Assembly: GCA_022641835.1 (NCBI GenBank)
Contig: CP048716.1
Location: forward strand, 1,178,001 to 1,242,000
Origin: Petasospora fabianii
Taxonomy: Eukaryota > Ascomycota > Saccharomycetes > Phaffomycetales > Wickerhamomycetaceae
Direction of reading: 5' to 3'
Length of the DNA: 64,000 nt
The notes beneath the pieces are model-generated. The model saw nothing but the letters and a program-made list of their open reading frames with translations, had not been told where the DNA came from and searched no databases. Both the position numbers and the translations under genes were made by a program. Shown piece after piece: positions 30,408 to 40,254 of this stretch (positions are counted from its first letter, which is position 1; each line of letters starts with the position of its first letter).

Positions 30408-30956
30408 TCAACGTCTTTTACCATTACACTTTCCCTTACTAGGTTTCAAGTCGTTGGCTTTCTTCAACGTACATGGATGATGACCAATGTACTTTCCATT
30501 AACTTCTTTAAAAGCTTTCAAATAGTCATTTGGATCAGCAAACGCAACAAATCCATAACCCTTATTGGTTCCTGTTTTCCCATCAGTAGGCACTTTCACC
30601 TTGGAGACACTCGGGTAGGCGCTGAATGCCTTGATAAGTAATGCGTCGTTAGCATCTGAACCCAAATTTCCTACAAAGAGACGGAAGTGTTTCGGGTCCC
30701 ATTCTTCAAGTGTGTGGTCGACATTGGACATGTTGTTCTTATTCAAAGGCTTGTGGGGATTATTCAGCGGTTGAGGTGTTGATGATCGTGATTGAGACTG
30801 TTGTGCTAAAAGTGTGGCGTTGATCTTTGATTCTTTAGCCTTCTGTTGTTCACTAAGAAGATAAGCTTCTGGTCGCACACCAGATGCAAGACGACGGTCA
30901 GAGGATTTGAAGTTATTCACTCGTGGTTTGGTAACCTTATTGTTTGGAGGAGGCAT
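30408..30956 (-). CDS. RRM protein related to human RBM42
   Basis: The 182-aa product has one RNA recognition motif in its C-terminal half. RNP2 is LFVGNL (93-98) and RNP1 is KGYGFVAF (132-139). The blocks FRLFVGNLGSDANDALL, AFSAYPSVSKVKV and VNGKYIGHHPCTLKKA match RBM42 in position and content, where the RRM also sits at the C-terminus. RBM42-type proteins are spliceosome-associated. A short basic tail follows. The first ATG is at 30956; the frame upstream lacks one. The N-terminal half is low complexity. Confidence 0.75.
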   Translation of the reverse strand: MPPPNNKVTKPRVNNFKSSDRRLASGVRPEAYLLSEQQKAKESKINATLLAQQSQSRSSTPQPLNNPHKPLNKNNMSNVDHTLEEWDPKHFRLFVGNLGSDANDALLIKAFSAYPSVSKVKVPTDGKTGTNKGYGFVAFADPNDYLKAFKEVNGKYIGHHPCTLKKANDLKPSKGKCNGKRR

Positions 30957-32070
30957 GGCTGAGTATGTACCAGCTGTGAAGGTCTGTATCACAAAGTTCT
31001 TTGTCAGGGATGGGCCGTCCTTTATGTCAGGAATTTTTCTTTGTGCTTTGTCTAAAAAGAGGGAGATCTGGGATTATGAGCTGAGGTTTGAGTTGAGATT
31101 TCACCGAGTATCTTCTATATCTCTATGGTGATACTTGGGATACAGTCTCTGAGTGTTGGTGAATTGGATAGTAAGTGGCAAAGTGTGATGTTGTTAGTGG
31201 TCATCTGCAGATTTTCATTGTGATGTGAGAGCCATCGCGACAGTGGAGGTGGTCGCAGGTGTCTCTCTCTAGGCTTCACAATAACAAGGCAAAGGAGATC
31301 ATTTGCATGATGAGGAGTTGTTTCACGAGAGATGTAATGATTAGTGAGTAGTTGTTAATCATATTATACCTACAAACAGGGTAGTTCCTGGCTGAGAAGT
31401 GATATTGGCTGATGATCCATCACTGAGAGAGTACTGTGATAAGACTTATCCGGACATGACCATTGAAGTCACATTGGACTCAGACGAGAGATACAAATTA
31501 TATGATAGATATCTATACTGAACTTTCATGAGTTAGGATAACAGACATCACTTACTATATATACTGACATATGGAAGGTATCTGTGGCCTGCCAACGAAA
31601 CCCTAGCCCTTTAAGCTATATTATGAACTACAAAGTAGTCATTTTAATGTTTCACTCATTTAGTGATCTATGTGGCTGATAGGATGTACATACTATTCTA
31701 ACGGTTGATATGTGTTACAACTCATCCAATAAGTAAATTATAGCCAGGTCAAGTACGAGCCTGTAGCGCGTCTGTAGCGCGCTTGTAGTCGTCAGTCAAT
31801 ATCAGCATATTAAGCAAAATACTAGGTAAAGGTTATAGACCATAAGTAGTTTAGAGTTTTGCTTAAGAGCCGATAATGATGGTGCATTATTTTGAACAGT
31901 TATTTATATTTATAAGAATACTATTTATAAAGATATACCTAACTCTTCTTTTATTTTAATCACAGAAATTTACATGGATATTTATATGGGTAAATACATG
32001 AAAGTATTTTACCAATACATCTCTGTTGACCTGTTCACTTGCTTCATTGAGCAACAAATGCTTAACACAT

Positions 32071-32106
32071 ACACACACACACACACATACACATATATAT
32101 ATATAC
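32071..32106 (+). repeat. (AC)n followed by (AT)n microsatellite
   Basis: About eight AC units are followed by TACACATATATATATATAC. Simple-sequence DNA, expected to vary in length. Confidence 0.85.
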
Positions 32107-32693
32107 CAATCGATATATGTTTATATAGAGAGTGTATATGGTGTGCGGGTGTTCCTTTATCAGGCTAGCCGCAGCTTGTAAAATTGCGTAGTTGGGACGT
32201 ATTTCTAGACTCTTATTCGAGAAAGGCCACCAAGTCTTCGGTATCGAGAATCCGGAAAGGAAGGTAACTATAACAATCTTTTCTGTTTGTCCTAAAGGTT
32301 AATTTGGATATTGCGGGGGAAATGTCGGGGTGCGCGCATGTGTGTGTCACATGCTCTGCAGCGACTGATCCTTTGACAGTTTTTTTTCTTTTATCAGTAA
32401 AAACCTGAGATCACTTGACGTCACGGATGATGGTTTGAACCGGGGAGCCGTATACGGTAAAAAGATCTTATACAAAGCGCGCTTTAAAGAAAACCTTCAA
32501 AGGACATATCCACTATATAATAATACCCTTTAAAATTTGGTAGTCTCACATATACTAAAATCATAGATCGGATGATCCCTCCCTCCTTCTACCCTTCCTC
32601 CAGAAAAATGACATGTTGTTACGTCATGAGTCGTTCCCGTACCAGGGTGCGACCCGCAGCAGCAGCCCATTTTGTTTTTTATGGGGGGAGAGC

Positions 32694-32754
32694 TATAAAG
32701 AGTCACGGTTGCCACCGCGCGCTTGTTGCGGGGGGTCATTTTAATCGGCGGCTA
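32694..32754 (+). promoter_or_regulatory. TATA box and perfect URS1 (Ume6) site of the GID11-like gene
   Basis: TATAAA lies at 32694-32699, 116 bp before the proposed ATG at 32810. TCGGCGGCTA (32745-32754) is the exact reverse complement of the S. cerevisiae URS1 consensus TAGCCGCCGA, placed 56 bp before the ATG. URS1 is bound by Ume6, which represses meiotic and carbon/nitrogen-responsive genes in growing cells. Confidence 0.6.
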
Positions 32755-32809
32755 GCTCTATACACAGATACTCTTTTCCATAACACACACAGGCATAAAG
32801 AGATACAGC

Positions 32810-34479
32810 ATGACTATCGATTCAAGCATCGGCGGATAGTGAGTATAGTATACCTCTCGAGCGGTTCAGCTAGTAGTCTTATTTATTAAGTGTTAAGATT
32901 GCTGCTGATAAGAACGGACCTATGTCGGATTCGGATCACCGCCAGACCCGAGTAGAACATATATACTAACAACAGGCATAGCACCGGTGACAGGAGGTTC
33001 ACGAGACGCTCTTCGAGTCTCGCACATAAACCCAATACCCATCCTGCTAAGATCACCGTGAAGTAAGTATAAATTCATTCCTGGCGCTATGCGCTAAGCG
33101 CTCCGTTTCAGCTTGGCTAACGCACCCCTTCCTCCAGTCATTGGCAACTTAGGGACTTGGTCCAGCCGTCTTCAAGAGATACCAACGAAATTCTCTATAC
33201 ACATGAATCTGCTATTAAGATGACTGATCGGTCGACTGGGAAGATGTCCACGACGTGCGAGTTAGATTTCCACCCACGCTGTTTCAAAGAGGCTCATGAC
33301 AAGATTGTCTCTGGTGGTGTTATAAGTTCAGTTAACGCTAATAACTCAAACTCCCACATGAACAGATCATTCTCAAATATCGGTGATGGACAATCAGGAC
33401 AGGGATCAACGTGGAGAGGATTATTCTCTTTTTACAACAGAGAAACCCAGGAATCGATGTCTATCCGTTTGGGATCCTACATTAATAACAATGCATCGAT
33501 CTCCAAGATCGGTAATTCGGAATACAGCTCTTTTGTCTGTAATAATGACATGTCGATTTACAACACGTTAATCACACCATCATCAATTGTTGTCAACTCT
33601 TCTCTGCCGTTGGATTTCCCACTGAATCACTCGGCTTTATCAGACGACCGCAAGAATTTGGTTGTCGTGGGTGACTCGTCTAATATCGTGTTCCTTCATC
33701 CAGGACAAGAGGATTCCACACGGATTCATCGTGATCAGGTCATTGAAACCGGATGCGATTCCGGATTCTCAACATCCTTTGATCAATCTGGCCTCCATTT
33801 CGCTTCATGCTTCCAGGATGGTACTTGTTTGATTTATGATACCCGAAACGTCTTGGCAGGTCCTATGGATCGCATATACTCCACTAGAAGAAACTCATCT
33901 AGTGGTGCTTTGAGATGTGTTAAATACTCGAGAGGTACCGATGATTTACTCTTGATCAGTGAACACGTTGGAAGAGTCCACGTTGTTGATACCAGAGACT
34001 TCAACAACCATCAAGTCATTGTCCTACCATTCAACACTTATCACCGCCCACGCTCCGGAAGAGGTACAACTGAGGACCATATGGATACACAGACTGGTGC
34101 ACTTGCTGCCAGAGTGATGGAATACAGTGATATTTTGTCTTTGGAACACAATGATGTCTCTGGTAACAGTTACGCCTCAAGAAACCTCAACAACTTTGGT
34201 CTGCTGAACGCTATGGATTCAGAGGCTCTGTATGACAGTGATATGGAAGAAGATGCAGTAGCAGATCACTCATTCAACAGAACTAGAGAGAGCGGTGCAA
34301 GCTTTGACAGCGCTTACAGCGAAGGCTCTGAATACGTGTATGATAAGGAGATATGTGGTGTTGATTGGTTCGAAGATCGTGAGGGCTCCCATGTTATTAT
34401 TGGACATGAGACAGGCTTGCTTAGTTGGAACATTGATACTTGGAGTAGAAGAACATTCCCATCATTCCACATGCTATGA
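32810..34479 (+). CDS. GID11: Gid11-like WD40/DUF2415 protein, three exons
   Basis: Gid11 (Ylr149c) is a substrate receptor of the GID/CTLH ubiquitin ligase. The main frame has no ATG at its start but reads back into HWQLRDLV after a splice acceptor. Proposed exons are 32810-32838, 32982-33062 and 33138-34479. Introns are 143 nt (GTGAGT, TACTAAC at 32964-32970, ATAG) and 75 nt (GTAAGT, GCTAAC at 33116-33121, CCAG). All phases fit and the product has 483 residues, starting MTIDSSIGGY. WD-like blocks include SFDQSGLHFASCFQDGTCLI and LLISEHVGRVHVVDTRDF. It is shorter than my recollection of the S. cerevisiae protein (about 730 aa). The family is likely; exon 1 is inferred. Confidence 0.65.
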
Positions 34480-34622
34480 CCTTCAATTCTCCCATTCAAT
34501 TCTCTCATTTCACTTTGATAGTGAATTTCTTCTGTTTGTTTTTTTTTTCTTCTGTCTTCCATCTACGATTAACAAATCTAATTTTTTAAAGGCATGAAAT
34601 TGAGCAGATGTAGCAAATATGA

Positions 34623-36221
34623 TCAGTCAACTATATCAGCTGTAGATAATTCCTCAACTGGAGGAGTGATGTTTAACTCCTCGATCTTTGGCACAGAGTC
34701 TTTTTGTTGCTCTGTGGTACCTTCCTCTTCGGCAAGCCCGTTTTCATACTCATGCTTGATGTCTCTCCACTCATTCTCATTCTCCAAGACAGCCTGAATA
34801 CCAATGATATCACCAGCATCAAAGATCTCCAAGATATGCTCAGCTTCCTCGATCTGCATTTCTTCAAACACGGCATTGACGGCATCGAGGGACTCACTCT
34901 TCAAGGCTTCTTGCATCTTTTGTGGAAGAGTCTTAAAGATTTCATATCTCTCCTTCTCTGCAGGATCCTCTGATTCTGGATCTGGAAGGTTAACAACAAG
35001 TTCAGAGGAGTCATCGATCGATTTGAGCTGGATCTTTTGTTCACCTTGCATAGCCTGTTCTTGACTGAGTACAACACAACGTTGCTTGATGTGGTTAAAC
35101 GTGGTCTCAATCTCCTGATCGTATGCATTACGTGCAGGACTGGATGGCGAGGAGAACAACTTGTCAAACAAGCCGCTGATGATGGCGTGGAACTCTGGTG
35201 GGTATTTGGCGTTCTTGAATTTGATTAGGTCAAGAAGGAATTTGAGTATAGTAGAGTGACCAATGATCTGCTTCGTGAGAGGGTCATTGCCGGCAAATTG
35301 AGCATCGAAGGCAGTCATTAAAAGAGCATCCTTCTGTGACTCAGTGATGATGTGAAGGTGAGATTTGAGCATATCTTGAATCTTTGAAGTGTTGTTGAGG
35401 GGAATCTGAGAGAGGGCGGCGGTATCTGGATGAAGGCGCTCAATAGTTCCTTCGTCATCGTCTTCATCAGTGTGGGCCGTACTGCTGGTAGTACCAACTT
35501 CTTGTGACACTGGAGTGGCCGATGACATTGATGTTGCCGTTTGCGTCGATGCTGGTGATACAGCAGAAGTTGGTGATGCGGCGGCTGATGAGATCTCAGG
35601 CTTGATGGTCGCAGCTGACACCTTTGGAGCTGGTACTGCGGGAGTAACAGGGGCAACCTTTGATTCACCTTTGTTTAAGAAGGAGCGATCCCATCCTGTA
35701 TGCATGTCCTCTGACGAGATATGTAGCTCACGTTCCTTAAGCAAGCTCTTCAACTTGTCCTGATTCTGCGTCAAGACGTCGTCAATTTTCTTTCTGTGGT
35801 TCTTAACCTCATCTCTGAGAACGGCACCGTCGTTTGGATCCCTTCCGGAATTCTTAAGTTGTTCTTTGAGTTCAAGGATCAAGTCCTCAATCATTTCATT
35901 GAAGGAAGGTGCGTCATCTTCCACTCCCTCAGGCTTCGAGTTATCAAAGTTGGAAGACAAATATTTCTGGATCTCATCATAATTTCCGAATTTAGCATTG
36001 TCAAGATCAGCAAGCATCTTATCCACCCTTTTGTTGAGCTCAATATACATTGGAATCTGGACCTCCATTTGCTTAATCTCAAGGTTTCTTTGCTGACGCT
36101 GTTCATGGATGGCCTGCTGTCTCCAGCGGATCATCGACTTCTTGTCGACATTTGGGTGTTCCTCAATGTCGGAATCGTCAGAGATTTCGAGTTTATCCCA
36201 CTTCGAGTAGTCAATTGCCAT
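34623..36221 (-). CDS. CDC37: Hsp90 co-chaperone Cdc37
   Basis: Cdc37 delivers protein kinase clients to Hsp90. The N-terminus MAIDYSKWDKLEISDDSD is nearly invariant and carries the CK2-type sites S14 and S17 that control client binding. The 532-aa product then has the N-domain coiled coil, a Pro/Ala/Thr-rich linker (about 180-245), the Hsp90-binding middle domain, and a helical C-terminal domain. It ends in an acidic Glu-rich tail. The ATG is at 36219-36221. One client class in this window is the Dbf2-type kinase, but no specific link is shown. Confidence 0.95.
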   Translation of the reverse strand: MAIDYSKWDKLEISDDSDIEEHPNVDKKSMIRWRQQAIHEQRQQRNLEIKQMEVQIPMYIELNKRVDKMLADLDNAKFGNYDEIQKYLSSNFDNSKPEGVEDDAPSFNEMIEDLILELKEQLKNSGRDPNDGAVLRDEVKNHRKKIDDVLTQNQDKLKSLLKERELHISSEDMHTGWDRSFLNKGESKVAPVTPAVPAPKVSAATIKPEISSAAASPTSAVSPASTQTATSMSSATPVSQEVGTTSSTAHTDEDDDEGTIERLHPDTAALSQIPLNNTSKIQDMLKSHLHIITESQKDALLMTAFDAQFAGNDPLTKQIIGHSTILKFLLDLIKFKNAKYPPEFHAIISGLFDKLFSSPSSPARNAYDQEIETTFNHIKQRCVVLSQEQAMQGEQKIQLKSIDDSSELVVNLPDPESEDPAEKERYEIFKTLPQKMQEALKSESLDAVNAVFEEMQIEEAEHILEIFDAGDIIGIQAVLENENEWRDIKHEYENGLAEEEGTTEQQKDSVPKIEELNITPPVEELSTADIVD

Positions 36222-36769
36222 TGTATCGTAAGTTATGAGATGAAAAACAGTGCCTTATGCGAACAGGCTTGCCTTTAACTGGTGGCAACTCTTGAGGAAT
36301 AGAACGCGTTGATGTAGAAGAGTCGAGAACGTTTACTCGTCGCGGCTAAGACATCCGGACATCTCGATTTGATGACGTATCGGGGCCACTTTATCATCAA
36401 AACACTAAAGTTGAGTGGTTCTGAGTGTCAGTGTGACCTACCTTTACCTTACATCCAGAAATCGTATAGCGGAAGTCGTTATCATATTGCGGGTGGCCAT
36501 GCTCCCACCTACAGTAAGCGCCTTTTCCAGCACCGGTTCCCTCTCCGCATTTCTTCATGCAGGGACATGTCTTCTTGGTCTTTCCTTGTCCTGACAACTG
36601 ATTGTTTGATAAAGCCGTTACAGTTGAGTAAATCTTTACTATGGGCTGACGGGCTACATTTGCATGCATACCGAATAAGACAAGCGGTCACATAGTCCGC
36701 TGTCGGGAAGGTCGGCCGATACAGATTCTAGGAGAAGATAGATTGATCATGAATTCATACGTCATACCA
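36222..36769. other. CDC37 promoter and ARP10 3' flank, with overlapping short ORFs
   Basis: Two overlapping ORFs of about 100 codons lie here on opposite strands (36369-36695 +, 36397-36669 -). The minus one has a Cys/Gly-rich middle (TCPCMKKCGEGTGAGKGAYC) that looks less random than typical noise, but has no family I know. Neither is called as a gene. Confidence 0.4.
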
Positions 36770-37900
36770 TTAAACCTTCAGTCTTCCATACAGATCATCA
36801 GTCCAGTCAATAAGAGCACTTTCACCTTTGAGATATTTATCTCTAACAAGCTCTGGCCATCTCTTACGATCCTGGCTCATCGATGAGGACATCAGAGCAG
36901 TGCTACAGTACAAACTTGCACCCTCCCATGCACCTAACGACTTGATGCCACCAGCGCCACACTTGTCCGCCAGCGCCCTCAATAGTCGACTCTTAATACC
37001 GGGAATATGAGAAATACCGCCTGTTATGATTATTTGGCCCTTCAATGCTGCGCGGAGGTCGATTCCGAGCTCATGCAAGCACTGGGATACCAGCTCAGCA
37101 ATCGACTGAGCGTTGTCATCTTCATTAGAGGTGGAACTAGGGAAGAAAACATTCTCAATTAATTCATAGCGGACTTCCATAGGTATATCATGGCCTTCAA
37201 ACGTGTACATATTCTCGTCACTCCCACTTGCAATACCGGCATACATTGCCTCACAAATGAACCTCTCCACAAACTCGAATTCATAAGGACATCCATTCTC
37301 CTTCATGGATTTTCTTACCTCTTCGTGGAGCCATCTCCCTGCTCTCGTAGTGCTTCTTGCGTATTTGTACAGTTGTCGTAGGTCAAACACTGGGGTAATG
37401 GTAGTTTGGTTCCACCCCATATCAATCACCAAAGCAGAATGCGACCCCGAGCTGATTGTAGTCATGACTGGTTCGGGGAAGAACCTTACAGACTGAGCAT
37501 GCATATGGAATAGTAGGACCTTAGATATAAGGTTTTTCAATGGTACTGGGAAAAACGGAGGTTCAATAACCAATACCTTGCAGTTCTTCGGATCAATAAG
37601 CAAGTCTGTCAGGTAGATATCATAGATAATACGCTCCAAAACTTGCTCTATTTTGTCCAGACTGGCACCCACAAGATCATAGTTCCATAACACTTGTGAG
37701 CCATCATTTTTTGACTCATTCAGTTCATCACCGAAATCTTCGAACTGTGCATGTGAGGTGCCTAGTGGAGAGATGTGTACCCCCTCGAGATCGTACAGGT
37801 TCGTCCTACGTCGTACGATTGGCACTGCATCACCCGCAAAGCCAGCACGAATGAACCTGGATCCCAGCTGTAGAATGATAGGGTAATACTGTTGACTCAT
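36770..37900 (-). CDS. ARP10: Actin-related protein Arp10/Arp11 (dynactin pointed end)
   Basis: Arp10 caps the pointed end of the Arp1 filament in dynactin. The 376-aa product keeps the actin fold landmarks: an N-terminal LGSRFIRAGFAGDAVP, a central ALVIDMGWNQTTITPVFDL (second phosphate loop), and IIITGGISHIPGIKSRL near the C-terminus. The sequence between is strongly diverged from actin, as in all Arp10/Arp11 proteins, and fits human ACTR10 in length better than the shorter S. cerevisiae protein. The start is ATG 37898-37900 (MSQQYYPIILQLG); upstream in-frame sequence has no better start. Confidence 0.8.
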   Translation of the reverse strand: MSQQYYPIILQLGSRFIRAGFAGDAVPIVRRRTNLYDLEGVHISPLGTSHAQFEDFGDELNESKNDGSQVLWNYDLVGASLDKIEQVLERIIYDIYLTDLLIDPKNCKVLVIEPPFFPVPLKNLISKVLLFHMHAQSVRFFPEPVMTTISSGSHSALVIDMGWNQTTITPVFDLRQLYKYARSTTRAGRWLHEEVRKSMKENGCPYEFEFVERFICEAMYAGIASGSDENMYTFEGHDIPMEVRYELIENVFFPSSTSNEDDNAQSIAELVSQCLHELGIDLRAALKGQIIITGGISHIPGIKSRLLRALADKCGAGGIKSLGAWEGASLYCSTALMSSSMSQDRKRWPELVRDKYLKGESALIDWTDDLYGRLKV

Positions 37901-38118
37901 TGGAGGAGAAATAACAGTCCCGACAGAGTGGAGAATACACAATATCGATTAGACATTGTGGAGGTATGCGTCTCATCAAGCTTCTCTAGAACGAGGTCGC
38001 GAAAGCATGGTGTTTGGATGTTTTATCGTCTAATCATATTTGGGGGCGAAAGCTGGGCCCCTCTGTTGAGGATAGTGTTCCCATAGACCCGCAGAGGCTG
38101 GCCCTATAACGCATTAAG

Positions 38119-39519
38119 ATGGGTGTAATCATTTCTATGCCGCTTCAGATGGCAGGAACAGCGGCAGCATCATGCTGTGGCTCTATGTTCTCTGCCCTGG
38201 TGTGCAAGTCCTTCAAGACTATCGGCTCCTCTTTCTCCACTCGTCTCAGCTACGCGGTGCTCTTCCTTGTAAATGCCCTACTATCGTGGGTCATGCTCAC
38301 AGACTTTGCAAGACGACAACTGGAAAGACTCTCGAAGTATCAGTGTGAAGGTGTTGAGTGCGGCTTCTTCGCCGTGCACCGTATTAACTTCGCTCTTGGT
38401 ATACTTCACTTGGCTCTTTGCTTCCTCCTTATGGGCGTCCATTCCACAACCAACCCACGTTCCAAGGTCCAGAATAGCTACTGGGCTCCTAAGCTTCTCA
38501 CATGGGCTCTTCTTATTGTACTGTCCTTCCTCATTCCTGATGGATTTTACATTTGGTGGTCGAAGTACATCTCCGTCATCGCTGGTGCGGTATTCTTGCT
38601 TATCGGCCTTGTTCTTCTTGTTGACTTTGCTCATGAGTCAGCCGAAACATGCATTGAGCATGTTGAAATGGAAGACGAATACTCCAGTGTCTGGAAAACT
38701 ATTCTCATCTCCGGTACGGGTCTCATGTATGTCGGAACTATTGTCATGACTGTGATAATTTACGTCTACTTCTGCGGCAACGGCTGCTCAATGAACCAGG
38801 CTGCAGCTACTGTGAACCTCATTCTTGCCATCATCGTTACAGTGCTGTCACTGAATCCAACCATTCAAGAGTATAATCCAAACTGTGGTCTCGCACAAGC
38901 GGCAATTGTTGCTGTTTACTGCACATACCTCACACTATCAGCATGTGCATCAGAACCAGACGACAAACAGTGTAACCCACTAATTCGTAACCGTGGTACA
39001 CGTACTGCTTCCGTTGTGATGGGTGCTATCTTCACACTGGTAACCATTGCATACACAACAACGCGTGCTGCTGCCAACTCAGCCTTCAATGGCAGCAATG
39101 GCGGAGGATCCATTGCCATCAACTACGACGAACCTAGAGATGAAGAGACATTCATTACCCAAGAACCGGGTAGAAATGATATGAGAATGCAGGCGATCAG
39201 AGAGGCAGTTGCTGCTGGCTCCTTGCCAGAGAGTGCTCTGCAGGACCAGAGTTGGTTGTACGATGAAGATGACGAGGACGAAGAAAGAGCCGCTACGAAG
39301 TACAACTATGCCTTGTTCCACATCATTTTCTTCCTCGCTACCCAATGGCTTGCCGTACTTCTCACGATGAACGTTCAACAGGATGACTTTGGTGACTTTG
39401 TTCCAGTTGGAAGAACGTACTTCTATTCCTGGGTTAAGATTGTCAGTGCTTGGATCTGCTATGGTATCTACGGCTGGTCTTTATTGGCCCCTGTTTTGAT
39501 GCCGGAGAGGTTTGAGTGA
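38119..39519 (+). CDS. TMS1: Serinc/Tms1-family multipass membrane protein
   Basis: The 466-aa protein has about ten hydrophobic segments. It carries the family start (MGVIISMPLQMAGTAAASCCG), the conserved ALCFLLMGVHSTTNPRSKVQN block, a central DGFYIWWSKY, and a C-terminal half ending in a ladder of membrane helices. An acidic loop (about 370-395) separates the last two. Tms1 is vacuolar in S. cerevisiae and its relatives are lipid scramblase-like or serine-lipid associated; a precise role is not established. The gene faces the same way as no neighbour and is divergent from ARP10 with a 218-bp gap. Confidence 0.93.
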   Translation: MGVIISMPLQMAGTAAASCCGSMFSALVCKSFKTIGSSFSTRLSYAVLFLVNALLSWVMLTDFARRQLERLSKYQCEGVECGFFAVHRINFALGILHLALCFLLMGVHSTTNPRSKVQNSYWAPKLLTWALLIVLSFLIPDGFYIWWSKYISVIAGAVFLLIGLVLLVDFAHESAETCIEHVEMEDEYSSVWKTILISGTGLMYVGTIVMTVIIYVYFCGNGCSMNQAAATVNLILAIIVTVLSLNPTIQEYNPNCGLAQAAIVAVYCTYLTLSACASEPDDKQCNPLIRNRGTRTASVVMGAIFTLVTIAYTTTRAAANSAFNGSNGGGSIAINYDEPRDEETFITQEPGRNDMRMQAIREAVAAGSLPESALQDQSWLYDEDDEDEERAATKYNYALFHIIFFLATQWLAVLLTMNVQQDDFGDFVPVGRTYFYSWVKIVSAWICYGIYGWSLLAPVLMPERFE

Positions 39520-40254
39520 CCTTCGGAACAGTCTTTTGGTTTTGGTGTTTATTATAGCATATAAGGTGTGATCTAGGTTTTTTGATGTTCACCTATAGTG
39601 AAGTAGTAGCGACGCCGACATGTCAAACGCGCGTCGCGAATTGGATAAGAGAGGGTGGGCGTGCTTGAAGACATGAAAAAAGCGGTTAATTTAACCTTGG
39701 TATGGAATTGGGACATCAAAGAAGGTACTCTTCAAGTTGTACCTACTTGTTCGTTCCTGGAAATATCCAACAAAGTTGCTGTGTTCACGCGCGGCTTCAT
39801 GAATTGGACTACAATGCCTAAATACATTAGTCTACATGAAGTTTGACGTGTGGCGCGTAAGCATCCTTGCATATTGCATCCGACACATATGATTTGCCCA
39901 ACTCAAGGCTAACCACAGGGCCGATCTCCCACGACATATGCCGTATCATAGCCAATGATTTATAATATAATTGAGCGCTCAATATCGGTTTCTTGGTCAT
40001 GCGATTCACTTTTGAAGAAGCAAGTCGGGATGCGGTCTATGCCTGCTGCAGACGTACATTTCATCAGCTATCTTGCGACCCGCAGTTCGGCGACCCCCAG
40101 AGGCCGGCTACGTCCGGATCTAGATTAGATCTCTGAGTTGATCCCAAAAACTGATAAACGCCAGTGCTAAAACATTTGTAAAAGTAAATCAAAGAGCATG
40201 AAAATTTGACATCATGAGGCATAGGGGTACCTAAGATGAGAGGCAATCTTGAGC
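39520..40254. other. Gene-free convergent 3' region
   Basis: These 735 bp lie between the ends of TMS1 and DMC1. Short frames (63 aa at 39655 +, 60 aa at 39827 -) look like chance. No RNA gene was recognised. Confidence 0.5.

Larger units (their letters stand above)
30957..32809. other. Long divergent promoter region (1.85 kb)
   Basis: This interval lies between the RBM42-like gene and the GID11-like gene. The stretch 31840-32130 is AT-rich and ends in an (AC)n/(AT)n microsatellite. CG-rich blocks near 32430-32480 and 32600-32760 contain the TATA box and URS1 site of the GID11-like gene. No convincing ORF or RNA gene was found. Confidence 0.5.

Noticed and set aside
32425-32460. GGTTCAAACC on the minus strand as a tRNA B-box
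   Set aside because: No T-stem, acceptor stem or anticodon arm can be built around it.
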